64,000 nt of DNA. Source: Streptomyces sp. Tue6028. GTDB taxonomy: Bacteria > Actinomycetota > Actinomycetes > Streptomycetales > Streptomycetaceae. The notes beneath the pieces are model-generated. The model made no database searches, had not been told where the DNA came from, and saw only the letters and a list, made by a program, of their open reading frames with translations. Numbering within the stretch: position 1 is the first letter of the stretch; each line of letters begins with the position of its first letter. The DNA lies in assembly GCF_002300165.1 (NCBI RefSeq), contig NZ_MLCE01000006.1:62001-126000 (forward strand), given 5' to 3'. Below, one piece after another: positions 43,137 through 51,720 of the stretch. The position numbers and the translations under genes were made by a program.

Positions 43137-44558
43137 ATGGACCTCGGCGTGCGCTGGAAACTGCACGGCGACGGGCGCAGGCCCGAACCCGGAGCAGTCG
43201 TCCGCCCCGATGAACGCCTCTCCTGGCCCCGCACGATCGGGCTGGGGGCGCAGCATGTGGTGGCCATGTTCGGGGCGTCCTTCGTCGCGCCCGTCCTCAT
43301 GGGCCTCGACCCCAACCTCGCGATCATGATGTCCGGCGTCGCGACCGCCATCTTCCTGCTCGCGACACGCGGCCATGTGCCCAGCTACCTGGGCTGTTCC
43401 CTGTCCTTCGTCGGCGTCGCCGCCGTGATCCGCGCCCAGGGCGGCACCAGTGCGACGGTGACCGGCGCCGTGTTCGTCGTCGGTGTCGTGCTGTTCCTGG
43501 TGGGCCTCGCCGTGCGGCGGTTCGGGGCACGGATCATCCACGCGGCCATGCCGCCGATCGTGACCGGCGCGGTCGTCATGCTGATCGGATTCAACCTCGC
43601 CCCGGTCACCGCCTCCACGTACTGGCCGCAGGACCAGTGGACGGCGCTGCTGGTCATGCTGTTCACCGGCCTGGCCGTGGTGTGCCTGCGCGGCTTCTGG
43701 TCACGGATCGCAATCTTCCTGGGTCTGCTCTTCGGATACGGCATCTCCTGGGCCTTCGACCGGATCTTCGGCCAGATCCACTCGGTGGACGCGAGCGGAA
43801 AGCTCACGGACCACTGGCGGCTGGACCTCTCCGGCGTCGGCAAGGCCGACTGGGTCGGACTGCCGTCCTTCCACGGTCCGTCCTTCCAGTGGTCCGCGAT
43901 CCTCGTCGCGCTGCCGGTGGTGATCGCGCTGGTCGCCGAGAACGCGGGCCATGTGAAGGCGGTCGGCGAGATGACCGGGGAGAGCCTGGACGACAAGCTG
44001 GGCACCGCGATCTCCGCGGACGGCGTCGCCTCGATGCTCTCCACCGCGGTCGGCGGCCCGCCCAACACCACCTATTCCGAGAACATCGGCGTGATGGCCG
44101 CGACCCGCGTCTACTCCACCGCCGCGTACTGGGCCGCCGCCGGCTTCGCCCTCCTCTTCGGCCTCTGCCCCAAGTTCGGCGCGGTCGTCGCGGCGATCCC
44201 GGGCGGTGTCCTCGGCGGCATCACCGTCATCCTGTACGGCATGATCGGCCTGCTCGGCGCGCAGATCTGGCTCAACGCCCGGGTCGACCTGCGCAACCCG
44301 CTGAACCTGGTGCCGGCCGCCGCGGGCATCATCATCGGCGTCGGCGGCGTCACGCTGAAGTTCACGGACAACTTCTCGCTGAACGGCATCGCGCTGGGCA
44401 CCCTCGTCGTCATCACCGGCTACCACGCGCTGCGCGCGATGGCGCCGGCGCACCTCAAGACTCAGGAACCGCTGCTGGACGAGGGCACCTCCTCGTACGA
44501 CGCGGACGGCGAGCCGGAGTCGACCGCGCCGGGCAGAAATCAGCGCGCCAGCTCATAG
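43137..44558 (+). CDS. Uracil/xanthine permease (NCS2 family)
   Basis: A 473-aa NCS2 nucleobase:cation symporter of the uracil branch, with 12-14 membrane helices. Typical blocks: GLGAQHVVAMFGASFVAPVLMGLDPN, AENAGHVKAVGEMTGESLDDKLGTAISADG (substrate-binding Glu), GGPPNTTYSENIGVMAATRVYST and GGVLGGITVILYGMIGLLGAQIWL. Normal length. No pyrimidine catabolic gene is adjacent. ATG at 43137. The last 19 nt overlap the GH6 gene end. Confidence 0.94.
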   Translation: MDLGVRWKLHGDGRRPEPGAVVRPDERLSWPRTIGLGAQHVVAMFGASFVAPVLMGLDPNLAIMMSGVATAIFLLATRGHVPSYLGCSLSFVGVAAVIRAQGGTSATVTGAVFVVGVVLFLVGLAVRRFGARIIHAAMPPIVTGAVVMLIGFNLAPVTASTYWPQDQWTALLVMLFTGLAVVCLRGFWSRIAIFLGLLFGYGISWAFDRIFGQIHSVDASGKLTDHWRLDLSGVGKADWVGLPSFHGPSFQWSAILVALPVVIALVAENAGHVKAVGEMTGESLDDKLGTAISADGVASMLSTAVGGPPNTTYSENIGVMAATRVYSTAAYWAAAGFALLFGLCPKFGAVVAAIPGGVLGGITVILYGMIGLLGAQIWLNARVDLRNPLNLVPAAAGIIIGVGGVTLKFTDNFSLNGIALGTLVVITGYHALRAMAPAHLKTQEPLLDEGTSSYDADGEPESTAPGRNQRASS

Positions 44559-45721
44559 GCGTACTCCGCCGAGAAGCTGCCCGGCGAGCCCTTGCAGCCG
44601 TCGGACTCGCCCGGCAGCTTCACCCACAGATAGGCGTCGATCCTGGACTCGTGCGTGTTCAGGGTCGGCGCCTGTCCGATCTTCCGGCCCGCCGGATCGC
44701 ACCACTCGCCGTCGGCCGGCGCGCCGTTGCCGTTCCTGCTGGTGTCGACGACCGCGCCCAGGCTCGTGGGACCGCCGAGGGCGGAGAGCACCTGCCTGGC
44801 GTACCCGATCTCGTCGGCCGTCCGGTGGAAGTTGGACACGTTCGTGAAGATGCCGTCGGAGGAGCGGGGCGAGGCGGCCCCCGCCTGATCGAGCAGCGAG
44901 GCCTGCTTGGCGGCCGGGTTCCAGTCGGAGTGTCCCGCGTCGTAGTAGACCCGGGCCTTGGGATCGGCGGCCTTGAGGACACGCCCCGCCCGCGCCAGCG
45001 AGGCGAACCGGTCGGCCTGCTCGCCCTCCGAGAGGCAGTCGGACTGGGCGATCGCGTCGGGCTCCAGGATCACGACGACCTCGCCGGAGCCCAGCCCCGC
45101 CGCGAACCTGTCGATCCAGCCGTCGTAGGCCGCCAGGTCGGGCGCCCCGCCGTCCGAGGCGCCGCCGCAGTCGCGCTGCGGGACGGCGTACGGCACGACG
45201 ACCGGGACCCGGCCCTGCGCCGCGGCGGCCGACGTCACCGCCCTGACCCGCGCGGTGATGGTCGACGGGGTGAAGTCCGCGAACCACACCGCCGCCGGGC
45301 GGTCGGCGATCCGGGACTCGATGACCGCCCGCCGGGAGTCGCCGGGGTGGGCCCGGACCCAGTCGAGTATCTGCGAGTCGGGATGCCGGTAGAGCAGGTG
45401 CGCGGCCGCGACGGTCTCCGTCCGCTTCCTCGTCGGCGAGGGCTCGGGCCGCGGCTTCGGGGACGCGGACGCCGACGGGGAGGGCGACGCCGAGGCCGTC
45501 GTCGGCGTCGGCACGGCGGGCAGGGGCAGCAGGCGAGGGGAGCTCGTCACCGTCGGCCCCGCCTCGTCGGAGGAGCGATGACCGTCGAGCGCGGACAGGA
45601 CTCCCGTCGCACTGCCCACCGCGACCACGACCGAGGCCGCCGCCACCATCGCACCGCGCCGGGCGGTGCGCCTGCGCTCGGCCCTCCGCGCGGCCAGTCG
45701 CTGGGCACGCAAGCCTGACAC
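44540..45721 (-). CDS. GH6 family cellulase-like hydrolase, membrane-anchored or secreted
   Basis: A 393-aa family 6 glycoside hydrolase. The N-terminus has an Arg-rich start and a hydrophobic segment (GAMVAAASVVVAVGSATGVL), either a signal anchor or uncleaved signal, then a Ser/Pro/Thr linker (about 55-100). The catalytic domain shows VVVPYAVPQRDCGG, VVVILEPDAIAQSDCLS (catalytic Asp), VYYDAGHSDWNP, NVSNFHRT and LNTHESRIDAYLWVKLPGESDG. No cellulose-binding module is present. GTG at 45721 with GGGGGAG 6 nt upstream. Substrate presumably beta-1,4-glucan. Confidence 0.9.
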   Translation of the reverse strand: MSGLRAQRLAARRAERRRTARRGAMVAAASVVVAVGSATGVLSALDGHRSSDEAGPTVTSSPRLLPLPAVPTPTTASASPSPSASASPKPRPEPSPTRKRTETVAAAHLLYRHPDSQILDWVRAHPGDSRRAVIESRIADRPAAVWFADFTPSTITARVRAVTSAAAAQGRVPVVVPYAVPQRDCGGASDGGAPDLAAYDGWIDRFAAGLGSGEVVVILEPDAIAQSDCLSEGEQADRFASLARAGRVLKAADPKARVYYDAGHSDWNPAAKQASLLDQAGAASPRSSDGIFTNVSNFHRTADEIGYARQVLSALGGPTSLGAVVDTSRNGNGAPADGEWCDPAGRKIGQAPTLNTHESRIDAYLWVKLPGESDGCKGSPGSFSAEYAYELAR

Positions 45722-45821
45722 GTACTGCTCCCCCCACTCCCGCCACGGACGGTTCCCCCGTTCTGGGGAAGCGTCCGGCCCGGCGGCACTGCGGCCAGCC
45801 TAGGACTGGGACGCTGCCCCC

Positions 45822-46505
45822 ATGGCGCAGTCGGCACAGTTCAGCGATCCCGTCGGCACGGTGGGCACCGTCGTCTCCCGTATGCGCGCCCTCGACGCGA
45901 GCCTGCCCGGGCGGGACGGCGTCGCCGTCTTCAACCGCGTCTACCTCGCCGTCACCGAGGAGGTCGGCCGGCGCCTGGAGGCCGGTGACTTCCCGGACCG
46001 GCGGGCCACGACAGCGCTGGACGTACGCTTCGCGGAGCGCTATCTGACGGTGGCGGAGGAGGGGCGCGCGCCCGCCTGCTGGCGGCCCCTGCTCCAGTTC
46101 CGCCGCCATCCGGGCGTACGTCCGCTGCAGTTCGCGCTCGCGGGCATCAACGCGCACATCGGGCACGATCTGGCGCTCGCCGTCGTGGACACCTGTCGTA
46201 CGCTCGGCTGCGAACCGGCCGATCTGGAGGACGAGTTCGACCGCGTGGGCGACCTCCTCGTCTCGTTGGAGGAACGCGTCCGCGAAGATCTGATGCCGGG
46301 CCCCGACCTGCTCCAGATCGCCGATCCGCTCACCCATCTGCTCGGCTCCTGGAGCCTGGAGCGGGCGCGCGACGCCACCTGGGCGGCCGCGCGGGCCCTC
46401 TGGGCGCTGCGCGAACTGGCCGACCTGGCCGATGAGTTCGCCGAGCGGCTCGACGCGGCGGTCGGGTTCGCCGGCCGGATGCTGCTCACGCCGCTGCCCG
46501 ACTGA
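45822..46505 (+). CDS. DUF5995 family protein
   Basis: A 227-aa all-helical protein of the DUF5995 family, recognised by FNRVYLAVTEEVGRRLEAGDFPD, LDVRFAERYL, LQFALAGINAHIGHDLALAVVDTC and the C-terminal helix with WSLERARDATWAAARALWAL. The NAHIGHDL motif with its His/Asp could bind a metal. Function unknown. ATG at 45822, 100 nt from the divergent GH6 gene; the F420 gene follows after 90 nt. Confidence 0.85.
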   Translation: MAQSAQFSDPVGTVGTVVSRMRALDASLPGRDGVAVFNRVYLAVTEEVGRRLEAGDFPDRRATTALDVRFAERYLTVAEEGRAPACWRPLLQFRRHPGVRPLQFALAGINAHIGHDLALAVVDTCRTLGCEPADLEDEFDRVGDLLVSLEERVREDLMPGPDLLQIADPLTHLLGSWSLERARDATWAAARALWALRELADLADEFAERLDAAVGFAGRMLLTPLPD

Positions 46506-46595
46506 TCCGGCCACGCCGCGCCCGGATCGCCGGAACTCCCCCGAGATCGCTGTACGTTGATCGACGGGCACACCCGGATGCGAAGGAGCAAAGGT

Positions 46596-47525
46596 ATGGC
46601 GACTCGGCTCGGCCTCGGTCTCCCCCAGATGAAGCAGTACGACCTCGGGCGGGACGTGCCCGACGTCGCTCGCACGGCCGAGCGGATCGGGTACGACAGC
46701 CTGTGGGTCTTCGAGCGGGCCCTGTTCCCGGATCCCCCGACCCAGGGGCTGTACGGCATCGAGGGGCTGCCCTGGCCCGAGTCGTACCGCGGGGTCGCCG
46801 AACCCCTCGTCTCACTGACCCTCGCGGCCGCCGCCACCGAGCGCGCCCGGCTCGGCACCAGCGTGCTGATCGCCCCGCTGCACGTGCCGTTCCAGCTGGC
46901 CAAGTCCCTCGCCACGCTCGACGCGGCGAGCGGCGGACGCGTCGTCGCGGGCCTGGGCACGGGCTGGTCGCACGACGAGTACGCGGCGGCGTCCGTACGG
47001 CCCTTCGCCGAGCGCGGCCAGGCCCTCGACGAGCTCATCGCCGTGTGCCGCGCCGTGTGGGGCCCTGACCCGGTGGTCTACGACGGCAAGGTCACCAAGA
47101 TCGCGTCCGCCGCGGTCGGCCCCAAGCCGGCCCGTCCCATCCCGATCCTGCTGGCCGCGGGCTCGCCCAAGGCCCGGCGCCGCCTCGTCGACGTGGCGGA
47201 CGGCTGGATGCCCGTGGGTCTGGGCGTCGGTCAACTGACCGAACAGTGGGGCCAGTTGCAGGAGCTGGCCGCCGAGCGCGGTCGCACCCGGCCGATCGAG
47301 ACGGTGCTGCGCACCAACGCCCGGTACTCGGCGAAGGCGTACGAGGGCGAGCACCGCCACCCCTTCCAGGGCAGCGTCGACCAGATCGTGGAGGATCTGG
47401 CGGCGTACGCGGAGCTCGGCTTCGACGAGGTCTTCCTCGATCTCCAGAGCTCGGTGCGGGACGCCGAGGAACTCAAGGACGTGGCCGCCGAGGTGTACAC
47501 CGCGGCGCGGGCGGCCGGTGTCTGA
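46596..47525 (+). CDS. LLM-class F420-dependent oxidoreductase
   Basis: A 309-aa luciferase-like TIM-barrel oxidoreductase of the F420 type common in actinobacteria. Visible: MATRLGLGLPQMKQYDLGRDVPDVARTAERIGYDSLWVFERALFP, RLGTSVLIAPLHVPFQLAKSLATLDAASGGRVVAGLGTGW, PIPILLAAGSPKARRRLVDVADGWMPVG and a C-terminal DEVFLDLQSS. ATG at 46596 is chosen for AAGGAG 7 nt upstream. The substrate is unknown. A tandem repeat and terminator follow. Confidence 0.92.
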   Translation: MATRLGLGLPQMKQYDLGRDVPDVARTAERIGYDSLWVFERALFPDPPTQGLYGIEGLPWPESYRGVAEPLVSLTLAAAATERARLGTSVLIAPLHVPFQLAKSLATLDAASGGRVVAGLGTGWSHDEYAAASVRPFAERGQALDELIAVCRAVWGPDPVVYDGKVTKIASAAVGPKPARPIPILLAAGSPKARRRLVDVADGWMPVGLGVGQLTEQWGQLQELAAERGRTRPIETVLRTNARYSAKAYEGEHRHPFQGSVDQIVEDLAAYAELGFDEVFLDLQSSVRDAEELKDVAAEVYTAARAAGV

Positions 47526-47544
47526 CGTCGCCGCGGGCGGGCGG

Positions 47545-47648
47545 AGTCCGGCTCCGGCACAGGCGGGCGGAATCTGACTCCGGCGCGGGCGGGCGGAATC
47601 TGACTCCGGCGCGGGCGGGCGGAATCTGACTCCGGCGCGGGCGGGCGG
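47545..47648. repeat. 26-bp tandem repeat
   Basis: Four units of period 26 begin at 47545 (degenerate), 47571, 47597 and 47623. The later three are almost identical, with cores GGCGCGGGCGGGCGGAATC and TGACTCC. The last unit supplies the 5' arm of the terminator at 47634. Confidence 0.85.
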
Positions 47649-47671
47649 GATCGGCCCGGCCCGCCCGCGCC
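47634..47671. terminator. Bidirectional terminator built on the last repeat unit
   Basis: GGCGCGGGCGGGC (47634-47646) and GCCCGCCCGCGCC (47659-47671) form a perfect 13-bp stem with a 12-nt loop, between the convergent F420 oxidoreductase and amine oxidase genes. Confidence 0.85.
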
Positions 47672-47679
47672 GGACGTTC

Positions 47680-49377
47680 TCAGTCCTCGGGCAGTTCCAC
47701 CGGCGCGATCTCGTCGTAGACGTCGCCGGGACCGGGGTTGGTCGCGTCGGTCTCGCCACCCAGCTGGTGCATGACGCCCCACACCGCGTTCAGCGCGGTC
47801 TGCACGGCGCCCTCGGCCCAGCCGGCCGTCCAGGAGATGTCGTCTCCGGCCAGGAAGATGCCGCGCTTGTCCTCGGGCAGCCCGTCCTGCATGAAGTGGG
47901 TGAACAGGCGCCGCTGGTAGCGGTAGTGACCGGGCAGGTTGGCCTTGAACGCGCCCATGAAGTAGGGCTCGTTCTCCCAGGACACGGTCACCGGGTTGCC
48001 GATGACGTGCTTGCGGATGTCGACCTTCGGGTAGATCTCGCCGAGCGACTTCAGCATGACCTCCATGCGCTCGTTCGCGGACAGCGGCAGCCACTTCAGG
48101 CTGTCGTCGCACCACGTGTACGAGAGGCAGATGACGGCGGGCTTGTCCGGGCCGTCGTCGAGGAGGTAAGTCCCTCGGGTCATACGGTCGGTGAGCGTCA
48201 TCGACATGACGTCCCGGCCCGTCTCCTCGTCCTTGTCGAGCCAGAACGGCCGGTCGACCGGCACGAAGAGCTTCGAGGACTCCATGTAGTGGGTCCGCTC
48301 GATCGCCGTCCAGTGGTCGATCGGGAAGAGCGAGTCGTCGCAGGCGATCTTGGAAAGCAGCATCCAGGACTGCGCGGTGAACACGGCGGCCTTGAAGGTG
48401 CGGATGTGGCCGTCCGCGTCGGTCACGGTGATCCCGTTGCCCGCGGTGCGGTGCAGCCGGGTCACGGCCGGGCGCGGCTCGCCGTTCTCGTGCAGGCTCG
48501 CCAGCGAGGTGCCGTACGCCCAGTGGACGATCTTCTCCGGCTCGCGCTCCCACAGGCGCAGCGGCAGCTGCTGGGAGCCGCCGACGATGCCGCGGTGGTG
48601 GTCGTCGGCCTCGGTGTAGACGACGCGCAGGATCTCCAGGATGGAGTTCGGGAAGTCGGTGTCCCAGCCGCCGGTGCCGAAGCCGACCTGGCCGAAGATC
48701 TCCCGGTGCCGGAAGGACTTGAAGGACTCGGAGTCGCAGAGGAAGCCGTAGAAGGTCTGGTTGTCGAGCTTCTCGACGAGCTTCGCCCAGATCTCGCGGA
48801 TGCGCGGCACGTCGCGCTCCCGCATGGCCTGGTTCATGTCGGAGAAGTCGGCGCCCTCTTCGAGGCACTTGTTCCAGGCCTCGGCGACGTCGCGGTAGAC
48901 CTGCGGCAGGTCGTCGATCGTCTCGGCGTAGTGCGACTCACCCTTGAGGTCGACGACCGTGGAAGGCGTCGACTCGGCCAGCGGGTTGGGGAACGGCCGG
49001 GTCTCGAGGCCCACCAGGTCGATGTAGTGCTGGAGTGCGGTGGAGGAGGGCGGGAAGCGCATCGCGCCCATCTCCGCGCTCAGCGACGGGTCGCAGCCGT
49101 CGAAGCCCACGGTGCGCAGCCGGCCGCCGATCTGGTCGGCCTCGTACACGACGGGCTTGAGACCCATCTTCATCAGCTCGTAGGCGGCCACGATGCCGGA
49201 GAGACCACCGCCGATGATCGCGACCTCGGTGCCGTGCTCGGTCGCGGGTATCTGGCCGAGCCCCGCGGGGTGCGCGAGGAAGTCGTCGTACGCGTAGGGG
49301 AAGTCCGGGCCGAACATGGTGATCGGCGGCTGCTGCACGTCGGCGTGCTGGACGGCGTTGGGCACCGTGGACGTCAT
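47680..49377 (-). CDS. davB: L-lysine 2-monooxygenase-like flavin amine oxidase
   Basis: A 565-aa flavoprotein. The opening TMFGPDFPYAYDDFLAHPAGLGQIP and VAIIGGGLSGIVAAYELMKMGLKPVVYEADQIGGRL (FAD-binding GxGxxG plus GGRL) agree closely with what I remember of Pseudomonas DavB, as do AEMGAMRFPPSSTALQHYIDLVGLETRPFPNPL, QVGFGTGGWDTDFPNSILEI and the C-terminal GIFLAGDDISWTAGWAEGAVQTALNAVWG. DavB oxidises lysine to 5-aminovaleramide with loss of CO2. The downstream amidase gene order (amidase first in transcription, 69 nt gap) fits. A tryptophan or other amino acid monooxygenase is the alternative. Confidence 0.85.
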   Translation of the reverse strand: MTSTVPNAVQHADVQQPPITMFGPDFPYAYDDFLAHPAGLGQIPATEHGTEVAIIGGGLSGIVAAYELMKMGLKPVVYEADQIGGRLRTVGFDGCDPSLSAEMGAMRFPPSSTALQHYIDLVGLETRPFPNPLAESTPSTVVDLKGESHYAETIDDLPQVYRDVAEAWNKCLEEGADFSDMNQAMRERDVPRIREIWAKLVEKLDNQTFYGFLCDSESFKSFRHREIFGQVGFGTGGWDTDFPNSILEILRVVYTEADDHHRGIVGGSQQLPLRLWEREPEKIVHWAYGTSLASLHENGEPRPAVTRLHRTAGNGITVTDADGHIRTFKAAVFTAQSWMLLSKIACDDSLFPIDHWTAIERTHYMESSKLFVPVDRPFWLDKDEETGRDVMSMTLTDRMTRGTYLLDDGPDKPAVICLSYTWCDDSLKWLPLSANERMEVMLKSLGEIYPKVDIRKHVIGNPVTVSWENEPYFMGAFKANLPGHYRYQRRLFTHFMQDGLPEDKRGIFLAGDDISWTAGWAEGAVQTALNAVWGVMHQLGGETDATNPGPGDVYDEIAPVELPED

Positions 49378-49446
49378 GGGGTACGGACTCCTTGCGGGAA
49401 AAGCGTGCGGGGCGGGCCGGTGGGGCGGGGGCGGGGCGCCGGGGTG

Positions 49447-50235
49447 TCAGATCAAGGACCCGTAGAGGCCGGGGCGGCGGTCCTTCAGGTACGGGTTCGT
49501 CTCGCGCGAGTCCGCGAGCAGGACGGGGTCGGCGTCGGCGAGGACCAGTTCCTCGCCCCGGCCGGCCCGGGTGCGGGCGATCCCGTCGGGCCCGGCCAGC
49601 GTGGAGAGCCCGACGAACTCGAACTCGCCCTCGGGACCGGTGCGGTTGACGTACGCGACGTACATCTGGTTCTCGAAGGCCCGCACCGGGACGACGGACT
49701 CGGCGACGAACTGGAACGGATGCATCTGCGCGGTCGGGACGATCAGCAGGTCGGTGCCGGCCAGCGCGTGCGCGCGCACGTTCTCCGGGAACTCGACGTC
49801 GTAGCAGATCATCAAGCCGACACGCAGTCCGCCGACCTCGGCCTGGACGACGGGCTGCTCGCCGGGCGTGAAGTGGTCGCGCTCGAAGCAGCCGAAGAGA
49901 TGCGTCTTCCGGTAGTTCGCGAGGCGGGTGCCGTCGGCGGAGATCAGCTGCGCGGAGTTGAAGACCCGCTCGCCGTCGCGCTCCGGGTAGCCGTAGACGA
50001 CGGCCACGCCGTGCCGGGTGGCGATCTCGGCGATCGCGTCGGCGGAGTCGCCGTCCGCGGGCTCGGCGAGACGGGCGATGTCGTCGCCGATCGCGTACCC
50101 GGTCAGGAACATCTCCGGCGTGGCCAGCAGCCCGGCGCCCGCTTCGGCGGCACGGCCCGCGGCCTCGTCGAGCACCTTGAGGTTCTCGACGACCGAGCCG
50201 GGGCGGCCGGAGCTCTGGAGCAGGGCTGTGCGCAT
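49447..50235 (-). CDS. davA: Carbon-nitrogen hydrolase, 5-aminovaleramidase-like
   Basis: A 262-aa nitrilase-superfamily amidase. The Glu-Lys-Cys triad is in place: LATPEMFLTGY (Glu), NYRKTHLFG (Lys) and GLMICYDVEFPENVRAHAL (Cys), plus the second Glu in FERDHFTPGEQP. Length matches DavA, which turns 5-aminovaleramide into 5-aminovalerate. Pairing with the lysine monooxygenase-like gene makes this the likely reaction. ATG at 50235. Upstream lies a CGTTGCGYG array shared with the permease-lrp pair at 63 kb. davD/davT-type genes are not in the window. Confidence 0.85.
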   Translation of the reverse strand: MRTALLQSSGRPGSVVENLKVLDEAAGRAAEAGAGLLATPEMFLTGYAIGDDIARLAEPADGDSADAIAEIATRHGVAVVYGYPERDGERVFNSAQLISADGTRLANYRKTHLFGCFERDHFTPGEQPVVQAEVGGLRVGLMICYDVEFPENVRAHALAGTDLLIVPTAQMHPFQFVAESVVPVRAFENQMYVAYVNRTGPEGEFEFVGLSTLAGPDGIARTRAGRGEELVLADADPVLLADSRETNPYLKDRRPGLYGSLI

Positions 50236-50316
50236 GCGTGTTCCTCACCGGTACGGAGGGGTTTGGGGGGCCAGATAGACGGTACGGTCGGCGGGCTCGG
50301 CCGGACAAGAAGGACC

Positions 50317-50378
50317 CGTTGCGCGGCACTGGACGAATCGTTGCGTGCCGATGGCCTTCGGCGGTGATTCGTTGCGCG
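50317..50378. promoter_or_regulatory. Three-site CGTTGCGYG array upstream of davA-davB
   Basis: CGTTGCGCG (50317-50325), CGTTGCGTG (50339-50347) and CGTTGCGCG (50370-50378) are direct repeats with start-to-start spacings of 22 and 31 bp, about 2 and 3 helical turns, so all face one side of the DNA. This suits an oligomeric Lrp/AsnC regulator. A matching array lies before the permease-lrp pair. The rest of the 626-nt gap 50236-50861 has a microsatellite and no supported gene. Confidence 0.65.
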
Positions 50379-50589
50379 CCCTCCGAAGGGGCTCTGTCGC
50401 CCTTGAGGCGCAGGTCACAGGCGTGTGACGGGCCGGCGACCGCACGGCCGCGCCCTGGCGGCCCACGTTCCGGGCCGACGCACGTATCCGGCCCGTCGGC
50501 TGCCGTCTGCCGGCTCCCGCGGCGGGGCTCGCACGGGCTCCGGAGACCGGGCCGCGACCGGCGCCGGCGACAGGGCTCGCGGTCGCCCC

Positions 50590-50637
50590 GATGCCCCGAT
50601 GCCCCGATGCCCCGATGCCCCGATGCCCCGATGCCCC
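50590..50637. repeat. 8-bp microsatellite (GATGCCCC)x6
   Basis: Six exact tandem copies of GATGCCCC start at 50590, 50598, 50606, 50614, 50622 and 50630. The 8-bp period breaks reading frames, and the stretch is in a non-coding gap downstream of the DUF742 gene. Confidence 0.95.
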
Positions 50638-50861
50638 GGCTGATCTTCGCGCCGACGCCCGGACTCGCGTCGGTCCCGGCACCCGGACCACGTCAGCTCC
50701 CGATGGCCTGACCCCGTCGGCTCCCACGGCAGGGCACGCACCGGCCGTGACGCCCGGGCCGGCCTTCGGGCCGACGCGTGGTCTCGCCTCGGCCCCGATG
50801 CCCGGCCTCGTCGGCCCCGGAGACCGGGCCCGCCGGTCACGGCACCGCACGCGTCGGGTCC

Positions 50862-51242
50862 TCAGAGCTCGCGCAGGCGCTCGACGATCTCGCGCAGCAG
50901 CTCCGGGTCGGCCACCGGTCCGCCCGGGGCGTGCCGCGGCGGACCGTCGACGCGTACCAGACCGGCCTCGGCCAGGTCGTCGAGCAGGACGCGCACGACG
51001 GTCAGCGGCAGGTCGGCGTCCGCGGCGAGCTCGACCACGGGCCGGGGGCCGCGGCGCACGAGCTCCAGCAGGGCGGCCCGGGCGTGGTCCACACCCGGGA
51101 GTCCCGCGTCCGTGTCCAGGGCGGTGACCCGCGACATCAGGTCGATCGCGTGCCGGTCCGAGGGCCGGGTCCGCCCCCGCGTCATCGTGTACGGCCGCAC
51201 CATCGAGCCGGTCTCGTCCTCGTACCAGTGGTCGTCGGACAC
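50862..51242 (-). CDS. DUF742 protein (conservon CvnC type)
   Basis: A 126-aa protein of the DUF742 family: VRPYTMTRGRTRPSDRHAIDLMSRVTAL and a winged-helix-like part (ELVRRGPRPVVELAADADLPLTVVRVLLDDLAEAGLVRV). It is the third component of Streptomyces conservons (CvnA kinase, CvnB roadblock, CvnC, CvnD GTPase). GTG at 51242 (VSDDHWYEDETG) sits 7 nt after the roadblock stop; the open frame beyond is its shadow. No cvnD-type GTPase gene follows. Confidence 0.88.
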   Translation of the reverse strand: MSDDHWYEDETGSMVRPYTMTRGRTRPSDRHAIDLMSRVTALDTDAGLPGVDHARAALLELVRRGPRPVVELAADADLPLTVVRVLLDDLAEAGLVRVDGPPRHAPGGPVADPELLREIVERLREL

Positions 51243-51249
51243 GGCGGGC

Positions 51250-51720
51250 TCAGGGGCCCGCCGGTTCGGCGGCCGACCGTACGGCGGCGGCCATGTGCCG
51301 GCCGACGCGGCGGACGAGCAGCGCCATCTCGTGGGCGAGCTGTCCGACATCGGTCTGCACGTCGCTCAGTACGGCGAGCCGGCTGCCGTCCCCGGCCGGG
51401 GTGATGAAGAGATACGCGTCGTCGAGCATCACCATGGTCTGGCGCACCTCCCCCGCGGCGAAACGCTCCCCGGCCGAGCGGGCGAGGCTGTGGAAGCCGG
51501 CGCAGACGGCGGCGAGGTGCTCGATGTCCGCGCGCCGCATGCCGTCCGAGCGGCTCAGCGGAAGACCGTCGGCGGTCAGCAGCACGGCCTGGCGGACGTG
51601 GTCGGTCCTGGCCACGAGGTCGTCGAGCAGCCAGCCGAGGTCCGCTCCGGGCGGTTCGGCGGCTGTGCCCGGAGGCCCGGAGACCTCGGCGGGCCCTTCG
51701 GTGATCTGGTCACGGCGCAT
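51250..51720 (-). CDS. Roadblock/LC7 domain protein (conservon CvnB type)
   Basis: A 156-aa roadblock/LC7 protein: LGWLLDDLVARTDHVRQAVLLTADGLPLSRSDGMRRADIEHLAAVCAGFHSLARSAGERF, then VMLDDAYLFITPAGDGSRLAVLSDVQTDVGQLAHEMALLVRRVG. Roadblock proteins regulate small GTPases; in conservons they bind the kinase and GTPase. ATG at 51720 overlaps the kinase gene end by 11 nt. The N-terminal 25 residues are Pro/Gly-rich. Confidence 0.92.
   Translation of the reverse strand: MRRDQITEGPAEVSGPPGTAAEPPGADLGWLLDDLVARTDHVRQAVLLTADGLPLSRSDGMRRADIEHLAAVCAGFHSLARSAGERFAAGEVRQTMVMLDDAYLFITPAGDGSRLAVLSDVQTDVGQLAHEMALLVRRVGRHMAAAVRSAAEPAGP

Noticed and set aside
45790..45825. CebR box (TGGGAGCGCTCCCA) before the GH6 gene
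   Set aside because: The best segment, TGGGACGCTGCCCC, has several mismatches and poor symmetry.
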